Positions 33,570 through 41,908 of a stretch of DNA of 64,000 bases are shown here, one piece after another. A program made the translations under genes and the position numbers. The stretch comes from Bordetella parapertussis (GTDB taxonomy: Bacteria; Pseudomonadota; Gammaproteobacteria; Burkholderiales; Burkholderiaceae_D): contig CAMBFZ010000014.1 of NCBI GenBank assembly GCA_945866125.1, forward strand, positions 1 to 64,000, in the 5' to 3' direction. The first letter of the stretch is position 1; each line of letters starts with the position of its first letter. The notes under the pieces were generated by a model. It was not told the DNA's origin, did no database searches, and was given only the letters and a program-made list of their open reading frames with translations.

Positions 33570-33701
33570 AAATCGCCCCAAAAGTCGGGATTTTGGCTTG
33601 AATAATCAGGGTTTTGGCCCCATATCGATGCTGGCAAGGCTTTGTTATTGCGAGTAGAATTTACTATTAAATAAAAGCCGGTCCGCATTTAAGGAGTTTT
33701 C

Positions 33702-35585
33702 GTGAATAATATGTTTTCCAAAACAGCCATCTGGGTCGTGATCGCGCTGGTTCTGTTTACAGTGTTCAAACAGTTTGACGATCGCAGCATCGGCAGTGGT
33801 GCTACCCCGATTCCGTACTCCGATTTTCTCGATGAGGTGAAAGCCCAGCGTATCCGCGAGGCGACCATCGAAGACCGGACCATCATCGCATTAACCAGTG
33901 ACGGCAAAAAAATCAAGGCGACCACCACTAACCTGGATCGCGGCCTGATTGGCGACTTGGTAAACAACGGCGTTAAGTTTGACGTCCGTCAGCCTGAGCC
34001 GCCGTCGTTCCTTTCGCAAGTTTTCATCTCATGGTTTCCGATGTTGCTGTTGATTGGAGTCTGGGTTTTTTTCATGCGTCAGATGCAGGGCGGCGGCAAG
34101 GGTGGCGCGTTTTCCTTCGGTAAATCCAAGGCGCGCATGCTCGACGAAAATGCCAACGCCGTCACTTTTGCTGACGTGGCTGGCTGTGATGAGGCCAAAG
34201 AGGAAGTCAACGAGTTGGTCGATTTTTTGCGTGACCCGACCAAATTTCAAAAACTCGGTGGTCGAATTCCGCGCGGCGTACTGATGGTAGGCCCACCTGG
34301 TACAGGTAAGACGTTGCTCGCACGCGCGATTGCGGGTGAGGCAAAAGTCCCATTCTTCACCATCTCTGGTTCAGACTTTGTTGAGATGTTCGTTGGCGTG
34401 GGTGCGTCCCGTGTCCGTGACATGTTTGAAAACGCCAAAAAGCATTCGCCTTGCATCATCTTTATTGATGAAATTGATGCGGTAGGGCGTCATCGTGGTG
34501 CCGGCATGGGCGGTGGTAATGATGAGCGTGAACAAACCCTGAATCAATTGCTCGTTGAGATGGACGGCTTTGAAGCGAATGCAGGCGTGATCGTTATCGC
34601 CGCAACGAACCGGGCCGATGTGCTCGACAAGGCCTTGCTGCGTCCAGGTCGTTTTGATCGCCAGGTGATTGTTGGTCTGCCAGACATTCGCGGCCGCGAA
34701 CAGATTTTGATGGTGCACATGCGTAAGGTACCGATTGGTCCTGATGTAAAGGCCGATATCCTTGCCCGCGGTACACCGGGATTTTCAGGCGCTGATCTGG
34801 CCAACCTCGTTAATGAGGCTGCGCTGTTCGCGGCCCGTCGTAACAAGCGCCTCGTCGAGATGCAAGACTTCGAAGATGCCAAAGACAAAATCGTCATGGG
34901 GCCTGAGCGTAAGTCAGCGGTCATGCGCGAAGAAGAGCGCCGCAATACCGCTTTTCATGAGTCTGGTCATGCGGTGGTTGCCAAGCTGTTGCCCAAGGCG
35001 GATCCCGTTCACAAAGTGACCATCATGCCGCGCGGTTTTGCGCTTGGTCTGACTTGGCAACTGCCCGAGCATGATCGTATCAACATGTACAAAGACAAGA
35101 TGCTAGAAGAAATCGCCATCCTGTTTGCAGGTCGGATTGCGGAAGAAATTTTCATGCATCAGATGTCGACCGGTGCGTCGAACGATTTCGAGCGTGCGAC
35201 CAAACTTGCTCGTGCAATGGTGACCCGTTATGGCATGTCAGACGCGCTTGGCACCATGGTCTACGAAGACACGGAGCAGGACGCGTACTTTGGCCGGATG
35301 TCTGCCAAGACGGTTTCTGAAGCGACGCAGCAAAAAGTCGACACCGAAATTCGCAGTATTTTGGATCAGCAGTACGCCCTCTCGCGCAGTCTGCTCGAGC
35401 GTAATATGGACAAGGTTGAAATGATGGCCAAAACCTTGCTCGAATGGGAAACCATTGATGCTGATCAGATCAATGACATCATGGAAGGTCGTGATCCGCG
35501 GCCGCCAAAAGCAGGTATTCCGCCACCGCGTGCGAGTGGAGATTCCACTGGCGGTGGTGTTGCACCTGCCACTGCACCGGCCTGA
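33702..35585 (+). CDS. ftsH: ATP-dependent zinc metalloprotease FtsH
   Basis: A 627-residue membrane AAA+ protease that degrades unneeded membrane proteins and regulators such as LpxC. Two membrane spans (residues 7-22 and 105-123) flank a periplasmic domain. The AAA module has Walker A GPPGTGKT, Walker B CIIFIDEIDAVG and the pore FVEMFVGVG region. The zinc site is HESGHAVV, with a third acidic ligand further on. The C-terminus is a Pro-rich tail. The start is GTG at 33702 after AAGGAG. A strong terminator follows. Confidence 0.97.
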   Translation: MNNMFSKTAIWVVIALVLFTVFKQFDDRSIGSGATPIPYSDFLDEVKAQRIREATIEDRTIIALTSDGKKIKATTTNLDRGLIGDLVNNGVKFDVRQPEPPSFLSQVFISWFPMLLLIGVWVFFMRQMQGGGKGGAFSFGKSKARMLDENANAVTFADVAGCDEAKEEVNELVDFLRDPTKFQKLGGRIPRGVLMVGPPGTGKTLLARAIAGEAKVPFFTISGSDFVEMFVGVGASRVRDMFENAKKHSPCIIFIDEIDAVGRHRGAGMGGGNDEREQTLNQLLVEMDGFEANAGVIVIAATNRADVLDKALLRPGRFDRQVIVGLPDIRGREQILMVHMRKVPIGPDVKADILARGTPGFSGADLANLVNEAALFAARRNKRLVEMQDFEDAKDKIVMGPERKSAVMREEERRNTAFHESGHAVVAKLLPKADPVHKVTIMPRGFALGLTWQLPEHDRINMYKDKMLEEIAILFAGRIAEEIFMHQMSTGASNDFERATKLARAMVTRYGMSDALGTMVYEDTEQDAYFGRMSAKTVSEATQQKVDTEIRSILDQQYALSRSLLERNMDKVEMMAKTLLEWETIDADQINDIMEGRDPRPPKAGIPPPRASGDSTGGGVAPATAPA

Positions 35586-35612
35586 TCATCGCTAGTACTG
35601 AAGTCGTACACG

Positions 35613-35647
35613 AATGGGGTGGGGAGCGATCCCCACCCCATTTTTTT
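35613..35647 (+). terminator. Rho-independent terminator of ftsH
   Basis: A 13-bp perfect stem, AATGGGGTGGGGA (35613-35625) with TCCCCACCCCATT (35630-35642), loop GCGA, and a T7 run at 35641-35647. Another T8 run follows at 35652-35659. It separates ftsH from folP. Confidence 0.92.
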
Positions 35648-35681
35648 GCCTTTTTTTTCTCCACTTTCAGTGTGCCCGCCC

Positions 35682-36563
35682 TTGAACACCGATAAAAAAA
35701 CAGATGCCCTGCAATGTGGCCGTTACCGCTTTGCGATGGCGGGCGAAAATTTCCGTCCGCTAGTCATGGGCGTGCTGAATGTAACGCCCGATTCTTTTTC
35801 CGATGGTGGCTTGCACGGCACACTTGACCTCGCGATCACCCATGCAGAAAACATGATTGCCGAGGGCGCTGACATCATCGATATCGGGGGCGAATCGACT
35901 CGCCCCGGCTCGCCGGCCGTGCCCGTTGAAGAAGAGTTGCGGCGCATCATGCCCGTCATCTATGCGCTGCGGGATTGTGGCACCCCCATTTCTGTCGATA
36001 CACGCCGGCACGCTGTGATGCGTGCGGCAGTCGATGCTGGTGTTGACATGATTAATGATATCGATGGCTTTCGTGATGCGGAGAGCTTAAGCGCAGTCAG
36101 CGACAGTGATTGCGCCTTATGTATCATGCACATGCAGGGAGCACCTGAGACCATGCAGCAGGCACCGTATTACGATGACGTTGTCGCCGAGGTGACCAGT
36201 TTTCTTCATGGACGCGTTACCGCGGCACTGGCCAGAGGGATTGTGCGGCAGCGCTTATGCGTGGACCCCGGTTTCGGCTTCGGTAAGACGCTGGCGCATA
36301 ATCTGACGTTGCTCGCACAAATCGGTGCGATGCAATCTGCGTTGCAGGTGCCGATGCTGGCTGGCTTGTCTCGCAAGAGCATGATCGGGCAGATCACGGG
36401 CCGGCCTGCCGGGCAGCGCATGGTCGGTAGCGTCACGGCAGCGCTCGTGGCGACGGCGCAGGGGGCGCGCATTGTGCGGGTGCATGATGTGGCCGAGACT
36501 GTGGATGCATTAAAGGTATGGCAGGCAGCACAACAAACAATGAATAAAGACGGAGCATCATGA
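35682..36563 (+). CDS. folP: Dihydropteroate synthase
   Basis: A roughly 293-residue TIM-barrel enzyme that joins p-aminobenzoate to the pterin pyrophosphate in folate synthesis; it is the sulfonamide target. Motifs are MGVLNVTPDSFSDGG, DIGGESTRPGS and DPGFGFGKTLAHN. The start is uncertain. TTG at 35682, leading into LQCGRYRF, matches the usual N-terminus; GTG at 35670 is possible, while a GTG at 35619 lies inside the ftsH terminator stem. The stop overlaps the glmM ATG (ATGA). Confidence 0.93.
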   Translation: MNTDKKTDALQCGRYRFAMAGENFRPLVMGVLNVTPDSFSDGGLHGTLDLAITHAENMIAEGADIIDIGGESTRPGSPAVPVEEELRRIMPVIYALRDCGTPISVDTRRHAVMRAAVDAGVDMINDIDGFRDAESLSAVSDSDCALCIMHMQGAPETMQQAPYYDDVVAEVTSFLHGRVTAALARGIVRQRLCVDPGFGFGKTLAHNLTLLAQIGAMQSALQVPMLAGLSRKSMIGQITGRPAGQRMVGSVTAALVATAQGARIVRVHDVAETVDALKVWQAAQQTMNKDGAS

Positions 36564-37909
36564 CAAGACATTATTTCGGCACCGACGGTATCCGGGGGCG
36601 GGTGGGCACGATGCCGATCACACCGGATTTCGTTATGCGTCTGGGCTATGCTGCCGGCAAGGTACTTGCGCAGGCTGAGGTCGTCGGATCTGGCGCCAAC
36701 AGACCAACGGTATTGATCGGCAAAGACACCCGCATCTCTGGCTACATGCTAGAAGCAGCGCTGGAAGCTGGCTTCGCAGCCGCTGGCGTTGACGTGATGC
36801 TGGCAGGCCCCGTACCTACGCCGGCTGTGGCTTACCTGACCCGTGCGTTGCGCCTGTCTGCCGGGGTGGTGATCTCGGCGTCGCACAATCCCTATCAGGA
36901 CAATGGGATCAAGTTTTTTTCTGCACAAGGTAACAAACTGCCGGACGCCGTGGAGTTGGCGATCGAGGCTGAGTTGGTCCACCCGATGGCCTGCGTGCCC
37001 TCAGAAAAACTGGGCCGGGCGCGGCGTCTTGATGATGCGCGCGGGCGCTATATTGAATTTTGCAAGAGTACCTTTCCGACCGAGTTGGACTTACGCGGCG
37101 TCAAGCTTGTTATTGATTGCGCGCACGGCGCGGCGTACCACATTGCCCCGGATGTGTTTCATGAACTCGGCGCTGAAGTCATTGCCATTGGCAACCAGCC
37201 TAACGGATTTAACATTAACGACAAGCATGGTGCGACAGCGCCGGCGTCGTTGGTCGAGGCCGTAAAGGCGCACGGTGCCGACTTAGGCATTGCGCTGGAT
37301 GGTGACGCCGACCGTTTGCTGATGGTGGATGCAAGTGGCCGGATTTATAACGGCGATGAGCTGTTATACCTAATGGTGAAAGACCGTCTTGCCAACGGTG
37401 GCGTGGCCGGGGTCGTTGGTACCTTGATGACCAATATGGCAGTGGAGACGGCATTCAAATCGATGGGCGTGGGCTTTGTGCGGGCCAAAGTGGGGGACCG
37501 TTATGTGCTCGAAGTTTTACAAGAACGCGGCTGGCTGATGGGCGGCGAGGGCTCGGGTCATTTACTGTTTCTGGACAAGCACACCACGGGCGATGGCATC
37601 GTTTCGGCCTTGCAGGTTTTGTCTGCGCTACAACGGCGGGGGCAGACTTTGGCACAAAGCACAGCCGACATGACGATGTGGCCGCAGACCCTTATTAATG
37701 TCGCCGTACAGCCGGGCTATGACTGGCAGAAAAGTACGGCTTTGATGGCGGAGAAAGAACGAGCGGAGGCTAAGTTGGTAGGGGCAGGACGGGTGCTGAT
37801 CCGCGCCTCTGGAACGGAGCCGTTGATCCGGGTAATGGTCGAAGCACGGGATGCGCAGCTTGCGCATAGCGTGGCGACGCGTCTGGCAGCGGTGATTGAA
37901 CCTGCGTGA
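36560..37909 (+). CDS. glmM: Phosphoglucosamine mutase
   Basis: A 449-residue mutase that converts glucosamine-6-phosphate to glucosamine-1-phosphate for peptidoglycan and LPS. The N-terminus is YFGTDGIRGRVG; the phosphoserine loop is GVVISASHNPYQDNGIKFF; the metal loop is DGDADRLLMVD; and the phosphate-binding tail is IRASGTEPLIRVMVE. The ATG overlaps the folP stop by four bases, the usual folP-glmM coupling. In many Burkholderiales the pst operon follows glmM; here two tRNA genes and an accessory gene follow instead. Confidence 0.96.
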   Translation: MTRHYFGTDGIRGRVGTMPITPDFVMRLGYAAGKVLAQAEVVGSGANRPTVLIGKDTRISGYMLEAALEAGFAAAGVDVMLAGPVPTPAVAYLTRALRLSAGVVISASHNPYQDNGIKFFSAQGNKLPDAVELAIEAELVHPMACVPSEKLGRARRLDDARGRYIEFCKSTFPTELDLRGVKLVIDCAHGAAYHIAPDVFHELGAEVIAIGNQPNGFNINDKHGATAPASLVEAVKAHGADLGIALDGDADRLLMVDASGRIYNGDELLYLMVKDRLANGGVAGVVGTLMTNMAVETAFKSMGVGFVRAKVGDRYVLEVLQERGWLMGGEGSGHLLFLDKHTTGDGIVSALQVLSALQRRGQTLAQSTADMTMWPQTLINVAVQPGYDWQKSTALMAEKERAEAKLVGAGRVLIRASGTEPLIRVMVEARDAQLAHSVATRLAAVIEPA

Positions 37910-37938
37910 TAAAGGATGGCGCTTGATGCAGCAAAATT

Positions 37939-37968
37939 TTGTGACGGCTGCTTTGCTTGAGGTATAAT
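37939..37968 (+). promoter_or_regulatory. Promoter of tRNA-Pro
   Basis: A perfect TATAAT at 37963-37968 lies 10 bp before the tRNA. TTGTGA (37939-37944) with an 18-bp spacer is the best -35. Confidence 0.65.
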
Positions 37969-37977
37969 TGCCGACTT

Positions 37978-38054
37978 CGGAGTGTGGCGCAGCCCGGTAG
38001 CGCACCTGGTTTGGGACCAGGGGGTCCAAGGTTCGAATCCTTGTACTCCGACCA
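37978..38054 (+). tRNA. tRNA-Pro (anticodon TGG)
   Basis: A 77-nt cloverleaf with encoded CCA. The acceptor stem CGGAGTG pairs with TACTCCG (one G-T pair), the anticodon loop is TTTGGGA with TGG at its centre, and the T arm contains GGTTCGAATCC. Discriminator A precedes CCA at 38052-38054. It decodes CCA-family proline codons. Confidence 0.97.
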
Positions 38055-38058
38055 ATAA

Positions 38059-38089
38059 AAAAACGGGTTGTCATTGACAACCCGTTTTT
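38059..38089 (+). terminator. Terminator of tRNA-Pro
   Basis: The stem AAAAACGGGTTGTC (38059-38072) pairs perfectly with GACAACCCGTTTTT (38076-38089) around a 3-base loop, ending in T5. It lies between the two tRNA genes and works in either direction. Confidence 0.88.
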
Positions 38090-38129
38090 CATTTTGCAAA
38101 CTCTTCTTGTACCTCTCCAACTTCCCGCA

Positions 38130-38206
38130 CTGCCCATAGCTCAGATGGATAGAGCAACGGCCTTCTAAGCCGTAGGTCACAGGTTCGACTCCTGTTGGGC
38201 AGGCCA
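38130..38206 (+). tRNA. tRNA-Arg (anticodon TCT)
   Basis: A 77-nt cloverleaf with encoded CCA. The acceptor CTGCCCA pairs perfectly with TGGGCAG, U8-A9 lead into the D arm GCTCAGATGGATAGAGC, the anticodon loop is CTTCTAA (TCT), and the T arm is ACAGG-TTCGACT-CCTGT. It decodes AGA arginine codons. A T7 run follows. It borders the accessory region to its right. Confidence 0.96.
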
Positions 38207-38622
38207 ATCTTTTTTCTCAGGCTTTTAGATTGTGGACTGTGACGATGGTGCGGAAAAGTGCACCTGCTTGTTTACACCCTTGAAGTTTGGGGATGCTCCA
38301 CCGCACGGAATCCTCTGGATTATTCAGCAACTGCGAGCAGTCTAGTGACGGGGCGGTTGACATTTTTCTGAACATCTAACAAAATCGACAAGAGTGTTAA
38401 GATCCAAGGACGTTTCGGTGACGCGGTTAATTTAACCTAGCCTGAATCTGCCACACGGCCAATAGGAAGCGGTGTGAATTTGCCGCATCACGAACGGATT
38501 CTCCTCAGGCTGGACACAATTGCTTGCGTAGAGCTTATTTTTACCGGACTTCTAGTCCTGCCCGAGATTGCTTGAGTCGTAAGCTCGAACAGCTGCACGT
38601 GGAAGAACAGAAAGGTGAAGCC
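38207..38622 (+). other. Intergenic region before the RTX-like gene
   Basis: These 416 bp hold no convincing gene. A possible promoter is TTGACA (38357-38362), a 17-bp spacer and CAAAAT (38380-38385). An open frame extends upstream of the chosen start of the next gene as far as a TTG at 38524, but without a ribosome-binding site. No tRNA-derived direct repeat or integrase was recognised. Composition is less GC-rich than the flanking core genes. Confidence 0.5.
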
Positions 38623-40779
38623 GTGGTTTTCTCATTGACCTCCGAAAAACGCACATCCTCTACGCAGTCTGAAAAATCCTCGTCAGAGGATTTTTCAAGA
38701 GGTTTCGAAGCGTGGCTAACCGCTAATCCTTCTTGGCTGGAAGATAACGAATTCGGGGGGCTGCAGCTGCAAGTCATTACCTCCAGTACGACATTTCCGG
38801 ATCTGGAATTCTCCAACCCTGGAAAGGCAAGAGGTTTTGATTACTGGTACCAGAATATTGCCAAGCTGGCTGATGACCTAGCGGCGCCAAGCGCATCGTT
38901 AGTCGGGGATCCAGCAGCAAGTGAACCGGCCAACGGTGGGATCGATCCTGTCCCAAGCGACTTTGTGCCTGCCCGATGTCTGCCTATCTATTGGGCAGAG
39001 GAAGTTTCCGACCCCGTGGATATTTTCGACGAGGCTGGCGTAAAAGTGGGCTACAAAATCGTTGTCACAGGTGCAGGGTACACCACAATGAATACCTACG
39101 ACATTGACGGTGTAATGACTGCGACCGACTACCAAAGTGTTTATGGAGATTGGTCACGAACTAATTACGAAACTATATCTTATGAAAATGTCGGCTCACT
39201 GATCCGCGCCACAACCACTGGAAAGAGCGGATCATATACATGGACCTCACTGGAGCTGCATGATTCAAATAATAATTTGATTGAGTCTAGTTTCAATAAT
39301 AGTGATGGATACGCATCGTCCATAAAGCAGAGCTTTGACTCCGACAACAACTTAATTGAATCTACTTATAAGTCGAGTGACGGTAGTACATCTCATACAA
39401 CGCAAATTTTCCAAAAGGGTGCGGATGGCTCGCTCGAAAAAATTATTATTTCGAGCGAGGGTTCAGGAGCTGGATATCAGTACTCATCGTATTCTGAGTA
39501 CGACGCTTCTTGGAATTTATTGAATTCAGAATATAACGATGGAAATGGTTACCGCTCAACTACCGCGAGGGCTGCATTCGTGGATGAGAGCGGTATCGTG
39601 CAAGGCTATTCTATTATCTCTGAGGGCAGTGGCTCTAACGGCTACTGGTATACATCCACGGAGATGCTGGACACAGGCGGAAACCTTATCGCTAACAGCT
39701 ATCAGGACTCCTCCGGATACTTCTCAAAAAGAACCTCAGAAAGACAAGTTGATTCGTATTGGGGCGAAGTAATTATCGTAACGGATGTCTCTGGCTCAGG
39801 CAGCGAATATGTGACGATCACTTACAATTCAGTCGCAAAATACACCCTTGACTGGAGGGGAATCGAGTCTGAGCACACTGACTCATACGGCAATGGCGGC
39901 AATCTTACAACGACCATTAAGGTCAGTGCCACTGGCGAAAAGATTTATGCGCAGACTTATCAATACAAATACTCTGATGGTGCGACAACGGAGTGGACCA
40001 CTGAGTATAACGACCAGTGGTGGCCTCTATTAGATGGCAAGCCTGTCGAGATACTCCCCGTTCTGTATAAGCAGCCAACAGATGCGGAGTTTCCCGAACC
40101 AGAGATCGTACCGACATTAGAAAGGACGGCTACTGAGGAATTTAAAATGCAGACTACATCTGCATCAGACATTGTCTCGGAACAAGTTGTAATGGGTATT
40201 TCGGGAAAGAGCGATAAGCTCATTGGCAGTGACGAAGATGATGTCTTCATGGTGAACGACAGTACCGACAGAATCGTCGTTGGTCAAATCGGCAGTTCGG
40301 ATTCTGTGATGTCTGAGAAATTCAGTCTTAACCTCACAGGAAAAAAGTGGAAGGACATCGAAAATGCCATGCTGGTCGGCTCAGCTGATTTGAATCTAAA
40401 TGGTGATGCAGGGGCCAACACGCTGTCCGGTAATGGTGGTGATAACGTCATAAGAGGTGGTGCTGGAATCGACACCTTGTTCGGTGGTGGGGGTGAGGAT
40501 GTATTTGTTATCTCTCGAGAGAGTAAGACTTTCGACGAGGTGATCGATTTTCACTCTGGCGAAGACAAGATCGGGCTGTCAGGTCGGATTTTCAGATCTC
40601 TGTTCGGCAAGGATCAGCAGTTAAAAGAGGGCGTAATTGGCGAAAAACTGATCGTCGATGAAGAGGGGGTGCTTTGGTTTGACGCTGATGGCGCAGGCAG
40701 AAAGGCCGCATTCGAAATCGCTGTTATAGGCGTTCAAGACGGCTTGGGTCGGGAAGATTTTTGTACATGGCCTGAGTAG
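38623..40779 (+). CDS. Large repeat protein with C-terminal RTX calcium-binding repeats
   Basis: About 718 residues, likely exported by a type I system. There is no signal peptide. Residues about 205-430 hold imperfect 22-residue units (D-x-NNLIES-x-Y/F-x-SDGY style, e.g. DSDNNLIESTYKSSDG and DTGGNLIANSYQDSSG), rich in Ser, Tyr, Gly and Asn, predicted beta-strand and reminiscent of YD-type repeats. Residues about 594-630 contain RTX nonapeptides (GGAGIDTLFGGGGEDVF), followed by a C-terminal domain with VIDFHSGEDKIGLSG. GTG at 38623 follows AAAGG by seven bases; TTG at 38524 is an alternative. No transporter genes are adjacent. It sits alone beside tRNA-Arg and an IS remnant, suggesting transfer. 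Role unknown. Confidence 0.72.
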   Translation: MVFSLTSEKRTSSTQSEKSSSEDFSRGFEAWLTANPSWLEDNEFGGLQLQVITSSTTFPDLEFSNPGKARGFDYWYQNIAKLADDLAAPSASLVGDPAASEPANGGIDPVPSDFVPARCLPIYWAEEVSDPVDIFDEAGVKVGYKIVVTGAGYTTMNTYDIDGVMTATDYQSVYGDWSRTNYETISYENVGSLIRATTTGKSGSYTWTSLELHDSNNNLIESSFNNSDGYASSIKQSFDSDNNLIESTYKSSDGSTSHTTQIFQKGADGSLEKIIISSEGSGAGYQYSSYSEYDASWNLLNSEYNDGNGYRSTTARAAFVDESGIVQGYSIISEGSGSNGYWYTSTEMLDTGGNLIANSYQDSSGYFSKRTSERQVDSYWGEVIIVTDVSGSGSEYVTITYNSVAKYTLDWRGIESEHTDSYGNGGNLTTTIKVSATGEKIYAQTYQYKYSDGATTEWTTEYNDQWWPLLDGKPVEILPVLYKQPTDAEFPEPEIVPTLERTATEEFKMQTTSASDIVSEQVVMGISGKSDKLIGSDEDDVFMVNDSTDRIVVGQIGSSDSVMSEKFSLNLTGKKWKDIENAMLVGSADLNLNGDAGANTLSGNGGDNVIRGGAGIDTLFGGGGEDVFVISRESKTFDEVIDFHSGEDKIGLSGRIFRSLFGKDQQLKEGVIGEKLIVDEEGVLWFDADGAGRKAAFEIAVIGVQDGLGREDFCTWPE

Positions 40780-40865
40780 TTTTGTGGGCCGGTGGCATAC
40801 GGCAGTAATCTCCTAGCATCAGTTGATGTCATTTAAAACGTTATATAAACTGAAATAATCGCGAC

Positions 40866-40911
40866 TTGATCTGACAGTTACCCGATTTGATCGATGTGGC
40901 TGTCAGATCAA
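40866..40911. repeat. 12-bp perfect inverted repeat, possible IS ends
   Basis: TTGATCTGACAG (40866-40877) and CTGTCAGATCAA (40900-40911) are exact complements separated by 22 bp. The right arm lies directly next to the transposase remnant, as an IS terminal repeat would. The left arm may be the end of another copy. It could alternatively act as a terminator for the RTX-like gene, although no T-run follows. Confidence 0.5.
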
Positions 40912-40913
40912 AT

Positions 40914-41060
40914 TCAGTTATTCAATGTGGTGACTTTATCGTGCCACGCTTCCTTCCCGTTAATCAGTGTTTGCATCGGTGTGCGCCCGCAGCACATCTT
41001 CCCCTGATGCGTGCGTTCGAAGTTGTATTCGTGTAGCCAGTCATCCAGATCCCGCTGTAA
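40914..41060 (-). pseudogene. IS481-type transposase C-terminal remnant
   Basis: Only the last 48 or so residues of an integrase-type transposase are recognisable: LDDWLHEYNFERTHQGKMCCG, then RTPMQTLINGKEAWHDK. The YNxERTHQGKMCxGRTP block is typical of IS481-family transposases. Upstream of 41060 the reading frame stays open but no longer resembles a transposase, so the DDE catalytic core is gone. The remnant abuts psd and one arm of the inverted repeat, marking an old insertion and deletion. Confidence 0.75.
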
Positions 41061-41233
41061 GGGATGAGGCGAATCCGGCCTGGTTAGAGTAGGCACGTTC
41101 GTTTGTGGTTGGCTGCTTGAGGCGGCGCGCCTGATATCATCTGCCGGCTTGAGCAGGTACAATTCGTTACTTTTTCCCAAGCCGCGCAAGCGCGCTCGGG
41201 TATTCCCCAAGAACATTGGCATTGGAGCCGTTT

Positions 41234-41872
41234 TTGAACCCTTATCCTCACCCCATCATTGCCCGCGAAGGCTGGCCTTTTCTCGGTTTGGCCCTCGTTG
41301 CTGCGCTGTTAGCCAGCCAGTTTCTGGGCTGGTGGTCGATACCGTTCTGGATCATCGCGCTGTTTGTGCTGCAGTTTTTTCGCGACCCGGCCCGTGTGAT
41401 CCCACAAGACCCGAACGCGGTACTGTCACCGGCTGATGGCCGTATCGTTGTGGTCGGCAAAGCGCACGACCCTTATGCGAATCGGGAAGCGTTGAAAATC
41501 AGCGTGTTCATGAATGTATTTAATGTGCATTCCAACCGTGCACCGGTCGATGGCAAAATTGAAAAGGTCGACTATTTCCCGGGTCAATTTGTGAATGCAG
41601 ACCTGGATAAGGCTTCCACCGAAAACGAGCGTAATGCGCTCGTCATCACGGCTGCTAACGGAGCAACTGTCAGCTGTGTGCAAGTCGCTGGCCTGATTGC
41701 GCGCCGCATCTTGTGCTACGTCGACGCAGGCGATGTGTTGGCGCGCGGTCAGCGTTATGGCTTTATTCGGTTTGGTTCGCGGGTGGATGTCTATTTGCCG
41801 CTCTCAGCTCAGCCTAAAGTGGCCGTTGGCGACAAAGTGTCAGCAACTGAGACGGTGCTGGCGCAATTCTGA
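41234..41872 (+). CDS. psd: Phosphatidylserine decarboxylase, short form
   Basis: A 212-residue proenzyme that makes phosphatidylethanolamine. The N-terminus YPHPIIAREGWPF and two membrane segments (about 15-50) match the short-form family; FRDPARVIP and NVHSNRAPVDG are conserved. Self-cleavage at Gly-Ser in IRFGSRVDVYLP would create the pyruvoyl group. TTG at 41234, six bases after GGAG, gives the standard start MNPYPHP; earlier TTG codons at 41216 and 41222 are less likely. It precedes pssA, giving the two successive steps of PE synthesis. Confidence 0.93.
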   Translation: MNPYPHPIIAREGWPFLGLALVAALLASQFLGWWSIPFWIIALFVLQFFRDPARVIPQDPNAVLSPADGRIVVVGKAHDPYANREALKISVFMNVFNVHSNRAPVDGKIEKVDYFPGQFVNADLDKASTENERNALVITAANGATVSCVQVAGLIARRILCYVDAGDVLARGQRYGFIRFGSRVDVYLPLSAQPKVAVGDKVSATETVLAQF

Positions 41873-41908
41873 TCCGCCGCGTGGGCATCGTCGGTTACCA
41901 TAAGCGTT

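Noticed and set aside
38130..38206. Attachment site of an integrated element at the 3' end of tRNA-Arg
   Set aside because: No direct repeat of the tRNA 3' end was found in 40780-41233 and no integrase gene is present.
38341..38390. TTGACATTTTT and CTGAACATCTA as a possible PhoB box ahead of the RTX-like gene
   Set aside because: Neither repeat has the TGTCA core and no -10 lies 6 bp downstream; the TTGACA is better read as a -35.
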